Assembly (NCBI GenBank): GCA_039090855.1
Contig: CM077006.1
Coordinates: 52,647,336 to 52,711,335, forward strand
Origin: Macrothele yani
Taxonomy: Eukaryota > Arthropoda > Arachnida > Araneae > Macrothelidae
Reading direction: 5' to 3'
DNA: 64,000 nt
Below the pieces are notes generated by a model. The model saw only the letters and a list, made by a program, of their open reading frames with translations. It was not told the DNA's origin and did not search any database. Every line of letters begins with the position of its first letter. Position 1 is the stretch's first letter. Positions 11,095 to 21,806 of this stretch are shown piece after piece. The position numbers and the translations under genes were made by a program.

Positions 11095-11650
11095 ATGTGA
11101 CAATACTAATGGAAAAACCACCATTCATTAGTTCTATCCTTTTTCATGGATCCTTCTCTTATAAGATGTGTAAACTCTTCAAAACTATGGGCTACACTCT
11201 CACAGTAAAACCAAACCCTTCTGCAATAATGTGCTTTGCTTAAAGACAGGGATCCTATCTCCCCTCTAGACACTCCTGGAGTTTATGCTATTCCCATTTC
11301 AACTTCCTCTGGTCTCTCAGTGTATGTTGGAAGCACATACCGAAGCATCAATACAAGAATTAGTGAACACAAAAAAGATGTTTCCAATGGTCTTCCAAAA
11401 GCAGCATTATCTGCACTAACCCTTGAAGACACCTCTGCAGTTCCCCTTTGGAAAGAGACAAAAAAAAAGTTGCCCTATTCTTCAACAAAGCATCTCTGCA
11501 TTTCCAAGAAAACATTGAAATTTTGTTTACCAAAACTGCAATTCAGAGACCCAACAGTTCCAGCACCCCAATTTCAAATTGTAGTTCTGACAACCATCTC
11601 ATTCAGTGGATCACGGGTGATCAAGGTCGTAGGATGACCGAAAGCTACCG
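11095..11650 (+). pseudogene. Penelope-like element fragment with GIY-YIG endonuclease domain
   Basis: The plus strand reads GVYAIPISTSSGLSVYVGST followed by RSINTRISEHKKD, the core of a GIY-YIG endonuclease (GVY, then YVG, then R..RI.EH) as found at the C-terminus of Penelope-like retroelements, where it cuts target DNA. Upstream, 11118-11230 reads a poorly preserved linker that fits the region before this domain. After a run of nine A at about 11461 the reading shifts one frame and continues as FNKASLHFQENIEILFTK, the usual domain end. The reverse transcriptase part is missing from this copy. Confidence 0.72.
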
Positions 11651-11820
11651 CTAAAGGAACCTTTTTACCATACGTGACTTTGTGTGTTTTTGCTTCATTT
11701 CTATATGTATGACATTTGCAATTTTGTGAGGTAAAAGTTATTTAAATTTTATGGGTAACTGAAATTTCCTTTTTTGATTTCTTTGCTGTTGCAATAAGAT
11801 CACACAAATACATATATATG

Positions 11821-12945
11821 TCATCATCATCATCATTGTCAACCATTATCAATCCACTGCTGGACGAAGGTCTCCCCAAGTTTCCTCCACAACGGTCTGT
11901 CTTGTGCCAGTCTCCTCCATGTCACTCCCGCATATTTACGAATTTCATCCACCCATCTCCCATGTGGTCTTTTTCTGGGTCTTTTCCTGTCCCTTGGAAT
12001 CCAATCTAAAATTTCGGCTGTCCATCTATGGTCTGTCCTTCTGGCAGTATGTCCAGCCCATTGCCATTTCAGGGATTTAACTCTGATCATGATGTCTTCC
12101 ACTCTCGTCATTTTTCGGATCCACGAGTTCCTCTTCTTATCTCTCCTGGTTATACCAAGCATGCACCTCTCCATGCTACTTTGAGTTGTCTGCAGCCTTT
12201 GTATGTCTCTTTTAGTTAAGGTCCACGTCTCTGCACCATACGTAAGCACTGGAAGGATGCATTGATCAAACACTTTTCTTTTAAGACATAATGGCATATT
12301 GCTCTTGAAAATTATGCTGTTTCTTCCAAAAGCTCTCCAGGCAAGTTTTGTACGCCGATTAATTTCTTCATCAATGTGACCCTCACTTGATATCTGCTGT
12401 CCAAGATAAACGTACGTGTCTGTTATCTCCAGCTTTTCTCCATCAATCGATAAATCTTCATTTCTTGTAAAAGCATTGAACATCACTTTTGTCTTCTGAA
12501 AGTTCATTTTTAATCCCACTTCTTTACTCTTGTCAGCAAGTTCCTGGATCATACTCTGCAGCTCTGATGGGGTAGTTGCAAAAATGACTACGTCATCAGC
12601 AAAACGAAGGTGGGTTAGATAATCTCCATTAATCTTTATCCCTTTGTTTTCCCAGTTCAGTGATTGAAAGACATTTTCCAATGTTGCATTAAAGAGCTTC
12701 GGAGAAATGGTGTCACCTTGTCTCACTCCCTTTCCAATTTTTATGTGTGTTGTATTTTCAAACAGCCGAATCTTTGCACTTGCATTTTCATAGATGTTAT
12801 TAATAATATTAATGTATGCATCTTCAATACCGCAGGATTTCAGAGCCGTGGTAACTGCTGATGGTTTCACCGAATCAAAGGCTTTTTCATAATCGATAAA
12901 AGCCATGCACAATGGAAGTTCATATTCCCTCGCTCTTTCAATTAG
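11821..12945 (-). mobile_element. 5'-truncated RTE-type LINE copy with target-site duplication
   Basis: A 12-bp direct repeat tacatatatatg flanks the insertion (11809-11820 and 12946-12957). The minus-strand 3' end is a short (ATG)n tract, seen as tcatcatcatcatcat at 11821. The element is truncated at its 5' side inside the reverse transcriptase, as expected for target-primed reverse transcription. It belongs to the same family as the copy at 25020-26812, which ends in the same triplet tract. Confidence 0.93.
11839..12912 (-). CDS. RTE-type LINE reverse transcriptase, 5'-truncated but uninterrupted (357 aa)
   Basis: The protein is the C-terminal two thirds of a LINE reverse transcriptase, which copies the element's RNA at a nicked chromosomal site. 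It begins inside the fingers/palm with AFIDYEKAFDSV (motif A Asp), continues with RQGDTISPKLFN and carries the catalytic FADDVVIFA at residues 104-112. A thumb region with YLGQQISSEGHIDEEINRR and a basic tail RDRKRPRKRPHGRW follow, ending near QQWIDNG and a stop. There is no stop or frameshift across 357 codons, unlike every other LINE copy here, which argues for a recent insertion. The N-terminal endonuclease and the start of the RT are missing, so the copy cannot move by itself. The annotated Met is just the first in frame, not a true start. Confidence 0.9.
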   Translation of the reverse strand: MCMAFIDYEKAFDSVKPSAVTTALKSCGIEDAYINIINNIYENASAKIRLFENTTHIKIGKGVRQGDTISPKLFNATLENVFQSLNWENKGIKINGDYLTHLRFADDVVIFATTPSELQSMIQELADKSKEVGLKMNFQKTKVMFNAFTRNEDLSIDGEKLEITDTYVYLGQQISSEGHIDEEINRRTKLAWRAFGRNSIIFKSNMPLCLKRKVFDQCILPVLTYGAETWTLTKRDIQRLQTTQSSMERCMLGITRRDKKRNSWIRKMTRVEDIMIRVKSLKWQWAGHTARRTDHRWTAEILDWIPRDRKRPRKRPHGRWVDEIRKYAGVTWRRLAQDRPLWRKLGETFVQQWIDNG

Positions 12946-13254
12946 TACATATATATGTAAGGAGCAGTAACTCTTCAGTTATGTTGATCCTCAAAAAAAA
13001 CATCAATCTTCAGAGCCTTCACTATCATGCTCTCTGATTTGTGCTGCGCACTTGCTATAATCTGACGTTTTCATCTTCCACATTTATCATTTTTCTTTAT
13101 GGCAAGTAAAAACATCTCAATTGCAGTTCTTCTGTAGCAGTTGCTGCTTTCCAGTTTGAATTATTTTCCTATTAACATTATTGAGTAGTGTTTTGAACAC
13201 ACCACGTTAACCCATTTGAGTAAAAAATACAAATAATATCGGCAACAAAAATTT

Positions 13255-13473
13255 TTTCGAACAAGACAGGATTAGACACCACATGGACTGGGACTCTTTA
13301 ACTGTCATTGGACATCAATCCAACTTACTGACATGTAAATTGAAAGAGGGACTTGAAATTAGAAAATACCAGAACTTCATCATTAATGACTGTAGGGCAT
13401 TAACGCTGCCTAACACCTGGCAAGATATATTGCAAAATCACCGTAACCATAGATTGGATGGAATGACTGCCTG
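13255..13473 (+). pseudogene. Penelope-like element C-terminal fragment
   Basis: The plus strand reads EQDRIRHHMDWDSLTVIG, then KLKEGLEIRKYQ, then INDCRALTLPNTWQDIL. A His followed by a D/W pair and then a basic IRK stretch is the usual C-terminal end of the GIY-YIG region. The same tail (INDCR.L.LPN..QD) occurs on the minus strand near 59080-59170, so the two come from related elements. The upstream parts are absent. Confidence 0.6.
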
Positions 13474-13980
13474 AAGGAGAGGAGTTATCTCTGAAATTTG
13501 CAGAAAATTGAAACTTTACCTAAATAAATCCCATAAAAAAGTAAACTAGTTTAAATGAGTAAGTTTAACAATCCTCTGTTTTTAAAATGTGTAACCAGAT
13601 TTTACGAGTCTTAGAATTTAACAGAAAAAAAAAAGCGGTGGTAGTAAATTTAAGATTAGGTCAAATTTTCTACAGACTAAAGTAGCAGTTCAGAATAAAT
13701 TAAATATAACTTTTACTGTATCCTCAGATGCTCATGAGATAGCCATTTGTTAATTCCAAATTATTGATTATTCATGAAGAGGAGATGGACATTTTTTTTT
13801 TTTTTTGGTTCACACAAGTAGTTAATCAGTTGTAACATTTCTCTGTCTTTCTGGTAAAAATATAAAAAAGTTGTTCTACTCTGTTTTAAGCCAGTAGTTT
13901 TGAAAATTTTAATTTTCTTTTGTGTAATTCATAATTATTTTACATGTTATTTTAAACATTGATTTTTGTCTGTTATTCAG

Positions 13981-14089
13981 GATGTCGGCCTTGTTAGACA
14001 ACGACATGGTGCTTTGCGGCAGCATGCATTTTATCAGTTAGAAGTCCATCTTAGATTTGGAAAAGACCTACAAGCCAGGGATACCTGTG
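13981..14089 (+). CDS. Mctp: Mctp exon: start of first C2 domain
   Basis: MCTP proteins are ER and vesicle membrane proteins with several calcium-binding C2 domains followed by two transmembrane segments; the Drosophila protein acts in presynaptic homeostasis. This 109-bp exon follows the acceptor tgttattcag and ends at donor gtatgt. It reads, in frame from its first base, a linker with LRQHAFYQLEVHLRFGKD and then LQARDTCG, the first strands and first Asp-containing loop of C2A. One base is left over (phase 1), completing the Gly codon of GTSDPYV in the next exon. Upstream exons are not recognisable in the window. Confidence 0.9.
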
Positions 14090-14224
14090 GTATGTTATTG
14101 TGTTAATCAATAAAACTTCTTTTTGGCATGATTTGTGTTAATTTCTTTTGTATTATTTATATCTTCATGGGTGGGTTATTGTAATCACTGATGTAGGGCA
14201 TTTGGTCTGGAACTGAAAATGGCT

Positions 14225-15110
14225 GTATTCAACCAGTATGGCCAGTGGTGTATTTATGTCTTACTAAGGGCTTTTGGGGGATCCAGGTGTCCATGAATTA
14301 AGTATGAAAATAAATATCAAAATTTTTTATACAATGATTGCTCAGTTAATTATAGCCATCTACTTAATATTTTGTAGGCCCTCCTTTCTCCAGGAGAACA
14401 CCTGCCACCAGTATTGCAATGACTCTACAAGGTGTCTGTATAGCTGTGTGGGGATCTGTAATCAGGCTGTTTGTATTGTGATGCACAGTTCTGGTATGGA
14501 GTGGAGCAGTGTGTCCAACTGCCTCACATAGCATTCCATAACATTCAACTGATGCTTAGTTGAGTTAAGATCAAGTGAGTTTGGGGGACATTGTAGATGC
14601 CTCATGTTGTAATTGTCTTTCTCAAACCATTCCTGCATGAGGTGGGTCTGATGATATTGGGCATTATTGTCCTAGAAGAACCTATACCCCTTTGGGTGGA
14701 GGCAAAACATTGTGGGGTGTATATGGTCCACCAACAGTCTCTGGTAGTAGCCAGCATCCATACATTGGTCCACACGCACCTGGGGTCACAACTCATACCA
14801 GCTAAATGTGCTCTGTATCATACAACCCCAACCCCACCAGACTGAAATTCAATGCTATGCATGAAGGAGCCATAGCCTCATGTTGCTAGCATCAAATGCA
14901 GACTCGATCATCAGCAGAATGCAGTACATATCATGATTTATTGGACCAGCACACTACTTCCAATCTTCAATCGTCCAATCGACATGCTGTTGGCACCACG
15001 AGAGTAGTTTATGTCAATGGACTGTTGTTGTTGGGGAGTAAGCTGTGTATAGGCCATCTGCTCTTGTAGCCTATTTGTACGAGTGTTAAACTCAGTCATG
15101 TGTGATATTG
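14225..15110 (-). pseudogene. Tc1-like transposase relic
   Basis: On the minus strand, 14640-14380 reads MRHLQCPPNSLDLNSTKH, then ECYVRQLD and LYRHLVESL, a decayed form of the third catalytic block and C-terminus of a Tc1-like transposase. The catalytic Glu position is altered (STK in place of PIE). Upstream on the same strand up to about 15100 lies further decayed coding sequence. Terminal repeats were not identified, so the limits are approximate. Confidence 0.6.
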
Positions 15111-15189
15111 GTGATTTGGAAAATATTCATGCACTTTATACTTTGAAAATAAGCGAGGAGCAAGCTATCGTTGCATGATGTATAAAGAC

Positions 15190-15300
15190 GAGCAGTCAGA
15201 GATAGATAATTGATCTAAAACCATTTATTTACAATTAAAATGAGCACATAAGATCTTTTGACCACCACTTTGGTGTCATCATCAGATGTCTGACAAAAGC
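15190..15300 (-). other. Hammerhead-like motif, possibly a Penelope-like terminal sequence
   Basis: The minus strand carries ctgatga (15279-15285), a stem-forming gacacc/ggtggtc pair and then aaaa at the place of a hammerhead GAAA, flanked by gacat and atgt that could form stem I. Penelope-like elements are known to carry hammerhead ribozymes in their terminal repeats. Here there is one extra base after the ctgatga core and the G of GAAA is changed, so cleavage activity is doubtful. Confidence 0.3.
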
Positions 15301-15715
15301 GTGGAACAGAGATCAGCATTAAATAGAGTAAATGTGTAATATGTGACCAATACAATTGCATAGAATAATTTACATAAGGAGTCAAACATTCATAACATCC
15401 ATAGCTGAGTTTTGTCCTTGAGGGATCAGTGATCTCCAAGTTTGTGATACATAATTAGGCAAATTACACCGGTCAGCGACAGAATATTTTCCTTCTAATT
15501 GAATGGTGTTTCTTATGTATTTTTTATGCAGATTTCGGGAAAAATACTAAAAAAATTCTATCACTTACAGTTTCGACAGAAATCGAGAATTTCTGTCTGG
15601 AATTTTTGTCACCAGAATATTGTTGTAATATTTTCTTTTATATATTTAAACATGGTGTTGAGTTGAAGGCAAACGTGGGCCTGAAAGGGATAAGGTGTGT
15701 GCATTTACGACTGTC

Positions 15716-17398
15716 ATGGCTTCAAGAGGTTGTGTCAATTCTCCTGACAGCTTTTGCTATATCTGTGGCAAACTTGTAGTGAAAAAGCAACAGCGGAAGA
15801 TCGCGGACTTTGTTGGAAAAGTGTATTTTGCATACTTCGGTGTAAGGGTTGGAGACCAAGACAAGTCATGGTCCCTGCATTGAGTGTGTTCAAGTTGCGT
15901 GGAAGGACTCTGCATGTGGTCTAAAGGTAAGGTGAAATATTTTCGTTTTAGAGTGCCTACGATATGGAGGGAGCCCTGAAACCACAGCGATGACTGCTAC
16001 TTTTGTTCGTGCAACATACAGGGGTACAGCTTAAAAACAAAAAAAAGAAATATACCCGAACCTTAAATCTGCACTACACCCTGTGCCTCACGGGTCTGAC
16101 ATTCCCATACCTTTGCCTCTAGAAAGGTTAGATGATGTGCCTCCACTCTCAGGGAGCGAGTCAGATGACAGTGCTGCTGACTATTTTCAAGTTGACGACT
16201 GCAGTGAGCCCCAGCTGTTTTTGCAATCGGAATTGAACAACTTGATCCGAGATGTGGCCCTTCCAAAAGATTTTGCTCAGTTGCTAGGCTCTAGACTCCA
16301 GGAGAAGAACTTGTTAACCTCTGGAACTTTTTTCTATTGGTTTCGAAACTGAGTGAAAGACTACGTGCCTTACTTTTCTCAAGACGGTGAACTTGTTTAC
16401 TGCTCCAATGTCCCCAGTTTGATGCAAATGTTCAAAATTCAGCATGAGGCGGAAGATTGGAGACTCTTCATTGACTCATCACAAAGAAGTTTGAAAGCTG
16501 CACTTCTTCACAACGGCAACAAATATGCCTCTATACCAGTTGGACGTTCTGTTCATTTGAAAGAGAGGTATGAGAATTTAGCCTTGATCCTGACCAAGCT
16601 TAACTACAAGGAATATGAATGGACCATCTGTGGTGATCTGAAACTGCTCTCCATGGTCCTTGGTCAACAGAGTGGCTACACCAAGTACCCCTGTTTCCTC
16701 TGCGAATGGGACAGTCGTGCTAAAGCCATGCACTTGACTCAGAAAGTGTGGCCAAGCAGGACGGTAAAAGTAGGAGAAAAGAATGTGCAATTCGAATCTT
16801 TGGTGGACCCCAAAAAGTACTCCTGCCTCCACTTCACATCAAACTTGGCATCATGAAGCTGTTTGTGAAAGCCCTGCAGAAAGATGATGATACTTTTAAG
16901 TACCTGGCAAGTAAGTTTCCATGGCTGTCGGAAGCGAAGCTAAAAGGGGTTTTCATCTGTCCTGACATTCGAAAACTCATGTAAAACAAAATCTTTGAAA
17001 CCAAAATGGATGACATTGAGAGATCGGCTTGGACATCCTTTAAAGAAGTTGTAAAAACGTTTCTTGGCAACCAGAAAGACCCTGACTTCAAGAACATTGT
17101 AGGAAACATGCTGGAGAACTTCAAAAACTTGGGCTGCTCAATGAGCTTGAAGCTCTACTTTTTGAACTCCCATCTAAGCTATTTCCCAGAAAATCTAGGC
17201 GCTGTGAGTGAAGAACAAGGAGAGAGAGATTCCACCAGGACATAAAAAATGGAACGGAGGTATCGGGGTCGGTAGAATGTGAACATGATAGACTACTGCT
17301 GGATGCTGAATAGAGAGGAGCCGCAAGCAGTGCACAAGAGAAAAAGTTCCAAACGGAGCTGTGAGGGGAAGAAGAAGAGACATTATAAATGTTTTTGA
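15716..17398 (+). pseudogene. Intronless degenerate copy of a conserved multicopy arthropod gene of unknown function
   Basis: Across 1.68 kb one protein can be followed. It starts MASRGCVNSPDSFCYICGK, a Cys-rich N-terminus (CYIC with a later CSSC and CYFCSCN) that looks zinc-binding. It continues with an acidic linker (SGSESDDSAADYF), the block EPQLFLQSELNNLIRDVALP, then WRLFIDSSQRSLKAALLHNG, YTKYPCFLCEWDSRAK, LLPPLHIKLGIMKLFVKAL and LGCSMSLKLYFLNSHLSYFP. I recognise these blocks from a family present in many copies in arthropod genomes, annotated only as uncharacterised. Stops interrupt it near 15881, 15980, 16350 and 16981, and frameshifts lie near 16790 and 17210. AATAAA signals follow at about 17430-17475. 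Absence of introns fits a retrocopy or a mobile family. Confidence 0.75.
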
Positions 17399-17399
17399 C

Positions 17400-18190
17400 T
17401 TTGTGGTAGCTATAACAAACATAACAAATTAATAAAATGTAAAATAAAGCTTATTTTTAAGTTTTTTGTAAATAAAGTTTTTTGACTCTGCTAGATCTTC
17501 TGTGTAATTTACCTGGATCTTCATCCTCGCTTTGTGGAAAAACCTTACATGATAGAGGGGAAAGCTCAGCATTTCTGAACTCAACATATCAAAAAGCATT
17601 AGAAACACCTAAAATGGTGAAGAAAAAAATAGTATTATTTCACAGACCTGTGTTATCATTACAGCGAAAAAGGGGTATTGGCTATAATATGTAAACTTTT
17701 GCACAAAAGTAAGGAATTATTATTAAATGTTCTTTGTAGAATAGCTGCTTCCTTCCATTGTGGGTAATACTGTCCTTCCTGAGCACAACGGGCTAAAGCT
17801 GTAGTTATAACTTACCATTTTTTAGATCATACTTGTGTTCATTTTTTCTAGTCTTTAAGGTCCTCCTGGTGGAACTGATGTATAATTTCTTGGTTTGCAA
17901 TATTGTTTTTTTGAACACTCTCAGGCCACAGCATTTTTCTCAATTTCTTTCTTGTTGTATATGATAGTAGATATTGTAGAAGTCACCATTCCAATCTTTT
18001 TTTTATTTTGCCAAGTTTGACTTTCGTCAGCTTCAGATTTATATCATATTCTTTAAGAACATTTAATTTTTCTTTCAAAAACGAACACTTTCTTTTTTGA
18101 GACACCATCATTGAGTTTCAAAAGGCAAAGAGGGTCAAAAAATTTAATAGCTTGTATTGTACAGTAAAGGCAAATATACTCTTAGATTGA
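17400..18190. other. No gene recognised
   Basis: AT-rich intronic sequence. Several AATAAA motifs at 17430-17475 may belong to the upstream retrocopy. Nothing else could be assigned. Confidence 0.5.
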
Positions 18191-18194
18191 CAAG

Positions 18195-18625
18195 TTCTTA
18201 TTCCACATGAAGTGCCCTCTGCGCAATATCACCCTTCCAGTTCTTACCTGTGCATCAGAGACATGGACCTTAACTGAAAAAGACATCCAGAGTCTTCAAA
18301 CATGGAGAAGTTGCATGCATGGTGTATCCAAGAAAAATTAGAAAAGAAATTCATGGATTAGGAAAATGACAATTGATAACTTCATGATCAAAGTAAAGAC
18401 CCTCAATTAGCTGGAAATATTGCTATAAGAACTGACCACCATTGGACAACTGAAATACTAGACTGGATACCAAAAGACCAAGAAGAAGACCACATGGGCA
18501 GTAAGTGGATTAGATTTGAAAGTATGCTATAAGGACATTCAAGAGAATTTCTCAAGACTGTGATTTATGGAAGAGACTTGGGGAAAACCTTCATCTAGCA
18601 GTGGATTGAAAATGGTTGATGGTGA
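18195..18625 (+). mobile_element. Decayed 3' fragment of the RTE-type LINE
   Basis: Sequence parallels the thumb and tail of the RTE copies at 11839-12912 and 25020-26792: cttccagttcttac..gacatggacctt near 18233, then gactggataccaaaagaccaagaagaagaccacatggg near 18460-18500 and agcagtggattgaaaatggttgatgg near 18597-18622. Many substitutions and indels show it is older than the other two copies. Confidence 0.85.
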
Positions 18626-18804
18626 CACAGAAGTTATGATTGGTAGCTAATGCTAAGATTTTGATGTGAAGTTGTTAATATTGATGACATGGCTATTCCT
18701 GGACTCAATATACAACAATTTTCACAAAATTGTTTTTTTTTTGTTTTTTTTTTTGTTAAGGAATAAAAGTATATTACTTGAAGTTAAATTTTTGCATAGT
18801 ATTC

Positions 18805-19740
18805 CTATCCTTCCTTAAGACTGCAGCAGGTGTTGCCATTCAAGCAATAAATCCAACCTTTCAAATCATTTAATGTCATACCTCTTCTCTCTATTTCCAG
18901 TCCTACCAATTTTATTTTGAAGAGGTGCTGTTGGTGTGTCAGAACTTCTACAGTATCCCAAATCACTTTGTCCTGTATTTTGTACATGTCTGTCCATACC
19001 TATTTTGCTTGTCATATTTTAATTGCAGCTTTATGTTCTCTGCCAGTCTAGTTTTAAGCTGTGTGCTAGTTTCTCCCACATAGCTGAGACCATACTCATG
19101 TTTTATGTTGTAGACCACACCTTCCTATAAAAGGATGTTTTCTTCCTTTTTGCTTTAATTTTGGAACATAATTTACTAACTTTTTTTTTTTTTTTTTTTA
19201 TCCCATAGCCAGTCTGACCAGAGACCTCTCACTAATCCTCAGCAAGTTTTCAAATAATCCTCTGTGGAAGTCATTTTTCTAGTTTCTTTAACCCTTTGAA
19301 CCCTAAGCTCCCCTTACCCTTTCATTCACAATCCCTAACACCAACTATTCCCCTACCCTTTCATTCACAGCCCATTATACTGGGCCGTACGGTAATGATG
19401 GTCAATGCAGAGGTTGGTAAACCAGCCATTCGGGTATATGCGTCACTTCTAAAGGCCGGTTTACAATCCCATTGGGAGCAAAGGGTTAAACATAATTTTT
19501 GACTTCTGTTTCTTTTCTTTTGTACTAAGGATTTTTGTGTCTTGTAGGAAAGGGTAATTCTTTTCTTCCAAAACTTTCTTTAATTCAATATTTTGAACAT
19601 TTTTAAATATTCTGAAGAATTTAGAGCATTTGTTTTTTTCCAAAAATTTAGTGGCCACTTTTGCTTTTAAATGTAATTCTGATGATTGACTGACAGTCTG
19701 TTGGTAGTTTTTGTATAATAGTTTCAATTTTTCCTTCTTT
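18805..19740 (-). pseudogene. Penelope-like element fragment, interrupted by a MITE
   Basis: On the minus strand, 19727-19490 reads a decayed thumb/linker region (KFLEKNKCSKFFRIF, then KVLEEKNYPFLQD). A 194-bp MITE follows at 19292-19485. Beyond it, 19130-19020 reads GVVYNIKHEYGLSYVGETST and QLKTRLAEN, the GIY-YIG endonuclease core. The tail at 18987-18805 reads VIWDTVEVLTHQ and LEIERRGMTLNDLKG. The reverse transcriptase palm is missing. The family differs clearly from the fragment at 11095-11650. Confidence 0.7.
19292..19485. mobile_element. piggyBac-type MITE
   Basis: TTAA lies on both sides (19288-19291 and 19486-19489), and the ends are CCCTTTG and CAAAGGG, the classical short terminal repeat of piggyBac-type elements. 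The 194-bp body is GC-richer than its surroundings and non-coding. It sits inside a Penelope-like fragment whose reading resumes on the other side. Confidence 0.8.
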
Positions 19741-19925
19741 TACTAATAACATTAAGCCCAAAAACTTTAGTTGATTTATCTTTTTTGCAGATTTTTACTC
19801 TTTAACTAGTGTTGCCATTTAGTAGAAACTAAATGTTTTGAGGCTGGATGTCATTTTTTTTTTTTAATTTGTAGTTTGCCGTAAAACTGTGTGATTCCAA
19901 TTTTCAGACTTTTTTTACTTTTCAG

Positions 19926-20148
19926 GAACTAGTGATCCATATGTAAAATTCAAAATTGCTGGAAAACAGCTGTACAAAAGTAGAACAGTATCAAGGACTT
20001 TGGAACCTTATTGGGATGAATTCTTTAGTATACCAATCGAAGATGTGTTTGAACCTCTGCATTTGAGAGTGTATGATTATGACTTTGCCCTACAAGATGA
20101 CTTCATGGGATGTGCACAAGTCGATCTAACCCTGTTGGAACTGAACAG
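19926..20148 (+). CDS. Mctp: Mctp exon: most of first C2 domain
   Basis: This 223-bp exon has acceptor ttttcag and donor gtaattg. With one base from the upstream exon it reads GTSDPYVKFKIAGKQLYKSR, then LEPYWDEFFSIPIEDV, then LRVYDYDFALQDDFMG and QVDLTLLELNR. The Asp residues in GTSDPYV and in YDYDFALQDD are the calcium-binding loop positions of a type II C2 domain. It ends with two bases (AG) of an Arg codon completed by the exon at 46170, after a 26-kb intron filled with transposons. Confidence 0.96.
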
Positions 20149-20659
20149 GTAATTGAAAGAGGTAATTAAAATGGCTTCTAGTTATGTATATATTTTAACA
20201 AGGTAGCTGTGAACCTTAATCTAGGAGTAGCTATTAGATATTTTTACATTAATTATAAAAAATGCTTTTTTTTTTTTTTTTTTTTGTGATTTTCTTTTAT
20301 TGATCCCTCATTCAGTAGATACTTATTTAAAAAGTACTCAGTGATGTTTTGGTATGGCCTAAAAAAAGAAATAACTGTATAAAATATTTTAATTTACCTT
20401 TCGATATAGCCTCTCCTTGACAAATGTCAACCCCGCCTTCTCGTGGTGCATCCTGTTCCTACTGAAGGGGCTCTGATGACCGCCAATAGCGGTATAACTA
20501 TACCATCGGGATTAGAGAAAATGCTATCCCACACTCACCAACCCACTTGGCCAGCGTGGTGAGTTATTGCCAAAACCCTCCAAAAGGACTCCACAACTTA
20601 AATCATCTTGGCCCTCAGTCTCCGGAAGCTGGAATGTACCTGGCCAAGGCAGCGGCCAG

Positions 20660-21806
20660 TGCGACATGAAGGCAGAGGATGCTAAGAATCCCCGGAGGAC
20701 CGGACTAGGCTGCCATCTGATGCTGACCTTGGCTACGTATAACGGACGCTCCCTATCTTCTGATTCAAGGCTTCTTGAATTGGAAGAGGAACTACAAAGG
20801 ATCAAGTGGGACATCGTCGGGCTAAGTGAGGTAAGGAGAAAAGGAGAAGATCTCATTGAACTGAAAAGTGGACATCTCTTCTACTATCGTGGGACAGATA
20901 CTGGCAGAACTAGTGGTGTTGGATTTATAATAAACAAGAAACTGAAGGATAAAGTTGTAGAAGTTGAAAGTTCCTCTGACAGAGCTGCACGACTCGTTAT
21001 CCAACTCTCAAGAAGATACCAGGCTCAGATTATTCAAACTTATGCACCCACCACAAGTCATCCTGAAGAAGAAATTGAAGAATTTTACAAGGAAATTCGT
21101 CACCTAAATAATAAAGGCAAGCAGCACATGAAGATAATTATGGGAGATTTCAACGCAAAAATAGGGCAACGGCAACAGAATGAAACTTCAGTAGGTCAAT
21201 TCGGTCACGGCAGCAGAAACCAGCAAGCATGGAAATACTCTTGTAGAGTTTGCAGAGGCAAAAGGGTTTTTCATCATGAACTCCTTTTTCAAGAAAAAGC
21301 CACACAGGAAATGGACATGGAGACATCCAAATTGGACAAGTGAAATTGATTTTATTATGTGTAACAAAAAATTTGTCATAGAATACTACAGTGTGCTAAA
21401 CAAGTTCAACACAGGTAGTGACCATAGATTGGTGAGATGTAAGATGCACCTCAACACTAAACTTGAACGTGGCAAGCTCATAAGACAAACAAAATCTATT
21501 GACATAACCAACCTTAAAAAACACCATAATACCTTCAAGTTAGAACTGAAGAACAGGTTCTCTGCTTTAGAAGGCCTAACATCGGAAGAAGTGGACATCT
21601 CTGAAGTTAACAGAAAAGTAACCAAAGCTCTTATGGAAACAGCAACAAAATTAGCTGGGTCTAAGAACAAGTTGCATGTGAACAAATTATCAGGAAAAAC
21701 CAAAATGTTGATGCAAAAAAGAAGAGAGATGAGGACAACTAGAGAAGACGTGACTTCCAAAGTGGAATATATAGAGCTATACAAGACAGTACGAAAAAGT
21801 ATCACT
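20660..21806 (+). pseudogene. RTE-type LINE endonuclease region
   Basis: This region encodes the AP-endonuclease-like domain that nicks target DNA. It reads LATYNGRSLSSDSRL, WDIVGLSEVRRKGED (catalytic Glu), IIMGDFNAKIG (GDFNA motif) and, after a frameshift near 21220-21250, SEIDFIMCNKK and GSDHRLVRCKM (SDH motif). A lysine-rich linker then runs to KSITEH, where the second LINE cuts the frame. The matching continuation YDVRKFNCELVRKAIENNQS is found at 25022 on the other side of the insertion. Such endonuclease fragments are often misnamed craniofacial development protein 2-like in automatic annotation. Confidence 0.88.

Noticed and set aside
1..13980. Upstream Mctp exons
   Set aside because: No segment with splice borders matches the expected N-terminal region; that region is poorly conserved, so absence cannot be shown.
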